From Diplonema japonicum (taxonomy: Eukaryota; Euglenozoa; Diplonemea; Diplonemida; Diplonemidae), in assembly GCA_964019335.1 (NCBI GenBank), contig OZ025706.1, positions 1 through 64,000 of the forward strand: 64,000 bases of DNA, written 5' to 3'. Shown piece after piece: positions 62,789 to 64,000 of the stretch (position 1 is its first letter; every line of letters begins with the position of its first letter). A program made the position numbers and the translations under genes. Below the pieces are notes generated by a model, which saw only the letters and a program-made list of their open reading frames with translations, was not told where the DNA came from and made no database searches.

Positions 62789-63486
62789 CCTAATTATCAA
62801 CCCAAATAAAAGTCCGCTCTAACGTACTGTGTCAGGCAGTGGTCCCTATGAGGGGGCCTGTGATCAACGAACTGCGCCGCCTCTTAAGGCAGTAATGCCT
62901 CATATCTCTTAGCAACACGGCGGCCCACATAACATTTTCCTTTAATATTTTCAAAAAGAAAATTACATTTTTGTGAAACTTTTGCATGTTCCCTTTCGCC
63001 TAGCCCTAGCGCGAATTCAGCAACGAAAAAAAAAAAAAGAAGGAAAAAAAAATAGTAAAAATAAAAATAAAAAGTACAGCTGGCACTTTTAATTCTATAA
63101 AAAAAAAGGACACCTCTCTCTATAAAATCTCTGTAAACACATCTTTACCTTTTCAACTGCATTTTCCAATACAACTTATTGGCGCTCCACTCAGGCCGTC
63201 GTCTCTGTGCAATAAAAAAAATATATAAAAAAAAGGAGGCACGTTACGTAAACACGCACGTTGGTGTGAGCTTTAAAGGTGAAGCTGAAACGCGTCTCAG
63301 ACTAGGCGGGGCCACACACCCGTAGGCATCAGATCTGGGGGTGGGCCTTTTTTTTTTTTTTTTTTTTTCTTCTTATTTTCGCCCGTTAACTAAAACGTAC
63401 ACGGCTTCCGGGAGTAATAAAAAAAAAAACGATTTTCGTTCTTTACCTCTTCTTTTTCTTTCCTTTTTTTCCCCCCTTTTTTCTTT

Positions 63487-63888
63487 TTAAAGGTGTGTAT
63501 TGATTAAGAGGGCGGTTAGAACAAAAATAGCGATGAGGAGGAGGAGGATCAAAATCTTTTTCTTATGTCCCTTGACGAATGTAAGGAGGCCTGACTCCTC
63601 CTTCATGAAAGGGATGACGGGGATGGGCTTATCATCGGCAATATCCAACATGGGTGCAGGAGGGGTGGTCTCTGCGGACCCCGGGACACCACTGTCAATT
63701 CTACTCACCATCGTCTCGTCAGCCGCGTTTACACTAAACGCGATCCCGTTCACAAGGTCGTTCTCGCTGATGGAGTCCGAATGAGGAGTTTCGGCCATTT
63801 CAGGAAGTATATTGATAAGGCTCAGGCAGCTCCCGACAAGGTGCTTCGTGATCTCTCGCTTCTCCTCATTAAGACCCACGTTCTCCAT
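63487..63888 (-). CDS. Small tail-anchored membrane protein
   Basis: 133 residues, one exon. A polar, acidic N-terminal domain is followed by a basic stretch (KGHKKK) and a single hydrophobic segment at the C-terminus (ILILLLLIAIFVLTALLI). This is a classic tail-anchored shape. It is the last gene and the same strand as all others. No family recognised. Confidence 0.65.
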   Translation of the reverse strand: MENVGLNEEKREITKHLVGSCLSLINILPEMAETPHSDSISENDLVNGIAFSVNAADETMVSRIDSGVPGSAETTPPAPMLDIADDKPIPVIPFMKEESGLLTFVKGHKKKILILLLLIAIFVLTALLINTHL

Positions 63889-64000
63889 TGTGCCCGGCTT
63901 GCTCGCTGCGATTCTCTTGCTGCCCTGTATTTTTTTTTTTTTTTTTTTTTTTCCCCTTCCTCCCCATTCAACACACCACTGATTTTCGCGATTTGTTCGT

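Larger units (their letters stand above)
61140..63486. other. 2.3-kb gene-poor region
   Basis: No supported gene on either strand. A/G-run blocks alternate with three copies of structured element B (62378-62475 and 62743-62788). A GCCTCATATCTCT run occurs at 62015 and 62898. A CTTAGCAACACGGCGGCCCA stretch near 62908-62927 resembles part of element A. It may hold non-coding RNA or repeat remnants. Confidence 0.55.

Noticed and set aside
2866-63888. Assignment to kinetoplastids from gene direction
   Set aside because: Cis-introns are abundant, and no polypyrimidine tract before every start or leader gene was seen.

Overview
The window comes from a nuclear genome of a unicellular eukaryote that I cannot assign to a lineage. 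Evidence for a eukaryote is frequent GT-AG introns, VPS18, DNA polymerase alpha subunit B, RPAP2/Rtr1, a CCAR1-like protein, J-proteins and a mitochondrial-type complex I subunit. A PKA-RII-type docking domain hints at a cilium. Introns are very small (about 29-62 bp, mostly 31-39) and usually begin GTATG; I placed more than thirty by eye from reading-frame continuity. Bases per exon summed to whole codons in each rebuilt gene, but no transcript data were available.

All 36 genes I can support between 2.9 and 63.9 kb lie on the minus strand and read toward the left edge. Spacing is often 45-180 bp. Such long one-way arrays are known from kinetoplastids and dinoflagellates, but the many cis-introns argue against a kinetoplastid. 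I found no spliced-leader gene, tRNA, rRNA or CRISPR.

Layout. 1-740: perfect 8-bp tandem repeat. 741-2865: gene-poor, palindrome-rich flank that looks subtelomeric. 2.9-9.7 kb: a helicase/exonuclease fusion and VPS18. 10.2-13.9 kb: two near-identical esterases and an RII-docking protein, with a decayed piece of the latter between the esterases. 14.2-24.5 kb: a membrane-anchored bHLH-like protein, mitochondrial aspartate aminotransferase, a U1-type zinc-finger protein and several unknowns. 24.9-29.2 kb: a secreted sulfatase and an acylated HAD phosphatase carrying RTX-like modules. 29.3-43.0 kb: a very dense block (CCAR1-like, two J-proteins, POLA2, rhomboid-like, class V aminotransferase, several membrane proteins). 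43.0-44.7 kb: homopolymer-rich spacer. 44.7-50.8 kb: two tandem, highly diverged Hsp110/Hsp70-like genes. 50.9-61.1 kb: RPAP2, NDUFB7-like, and unknown proteins rich in low-complexity sequence. 61.1-63.5 kb: gene-poor, with copies of a structured repeat. 63.5-63.9 kb: a small tail-anchored protein.

The genes do not form one pathway. Themes are RNA metabolism (helicase fusion, RPAP2, CCAR1, U1-zinc finger), protein folding at membranes (Hsp110-like, J-proteins, rhomboid-like) and mitochondria (AAT, NDUFB7). Best candidates for something undescribed are the exonuclease-CCCH-helicase fusion, the tail-anchored Hsp110-like gene beside its giant paralogue, the RTX-module phosphatase, and two families of short conserved intergenic elements, one with covarying hairpin stems and one resembling a branch point plus 3' splice site.
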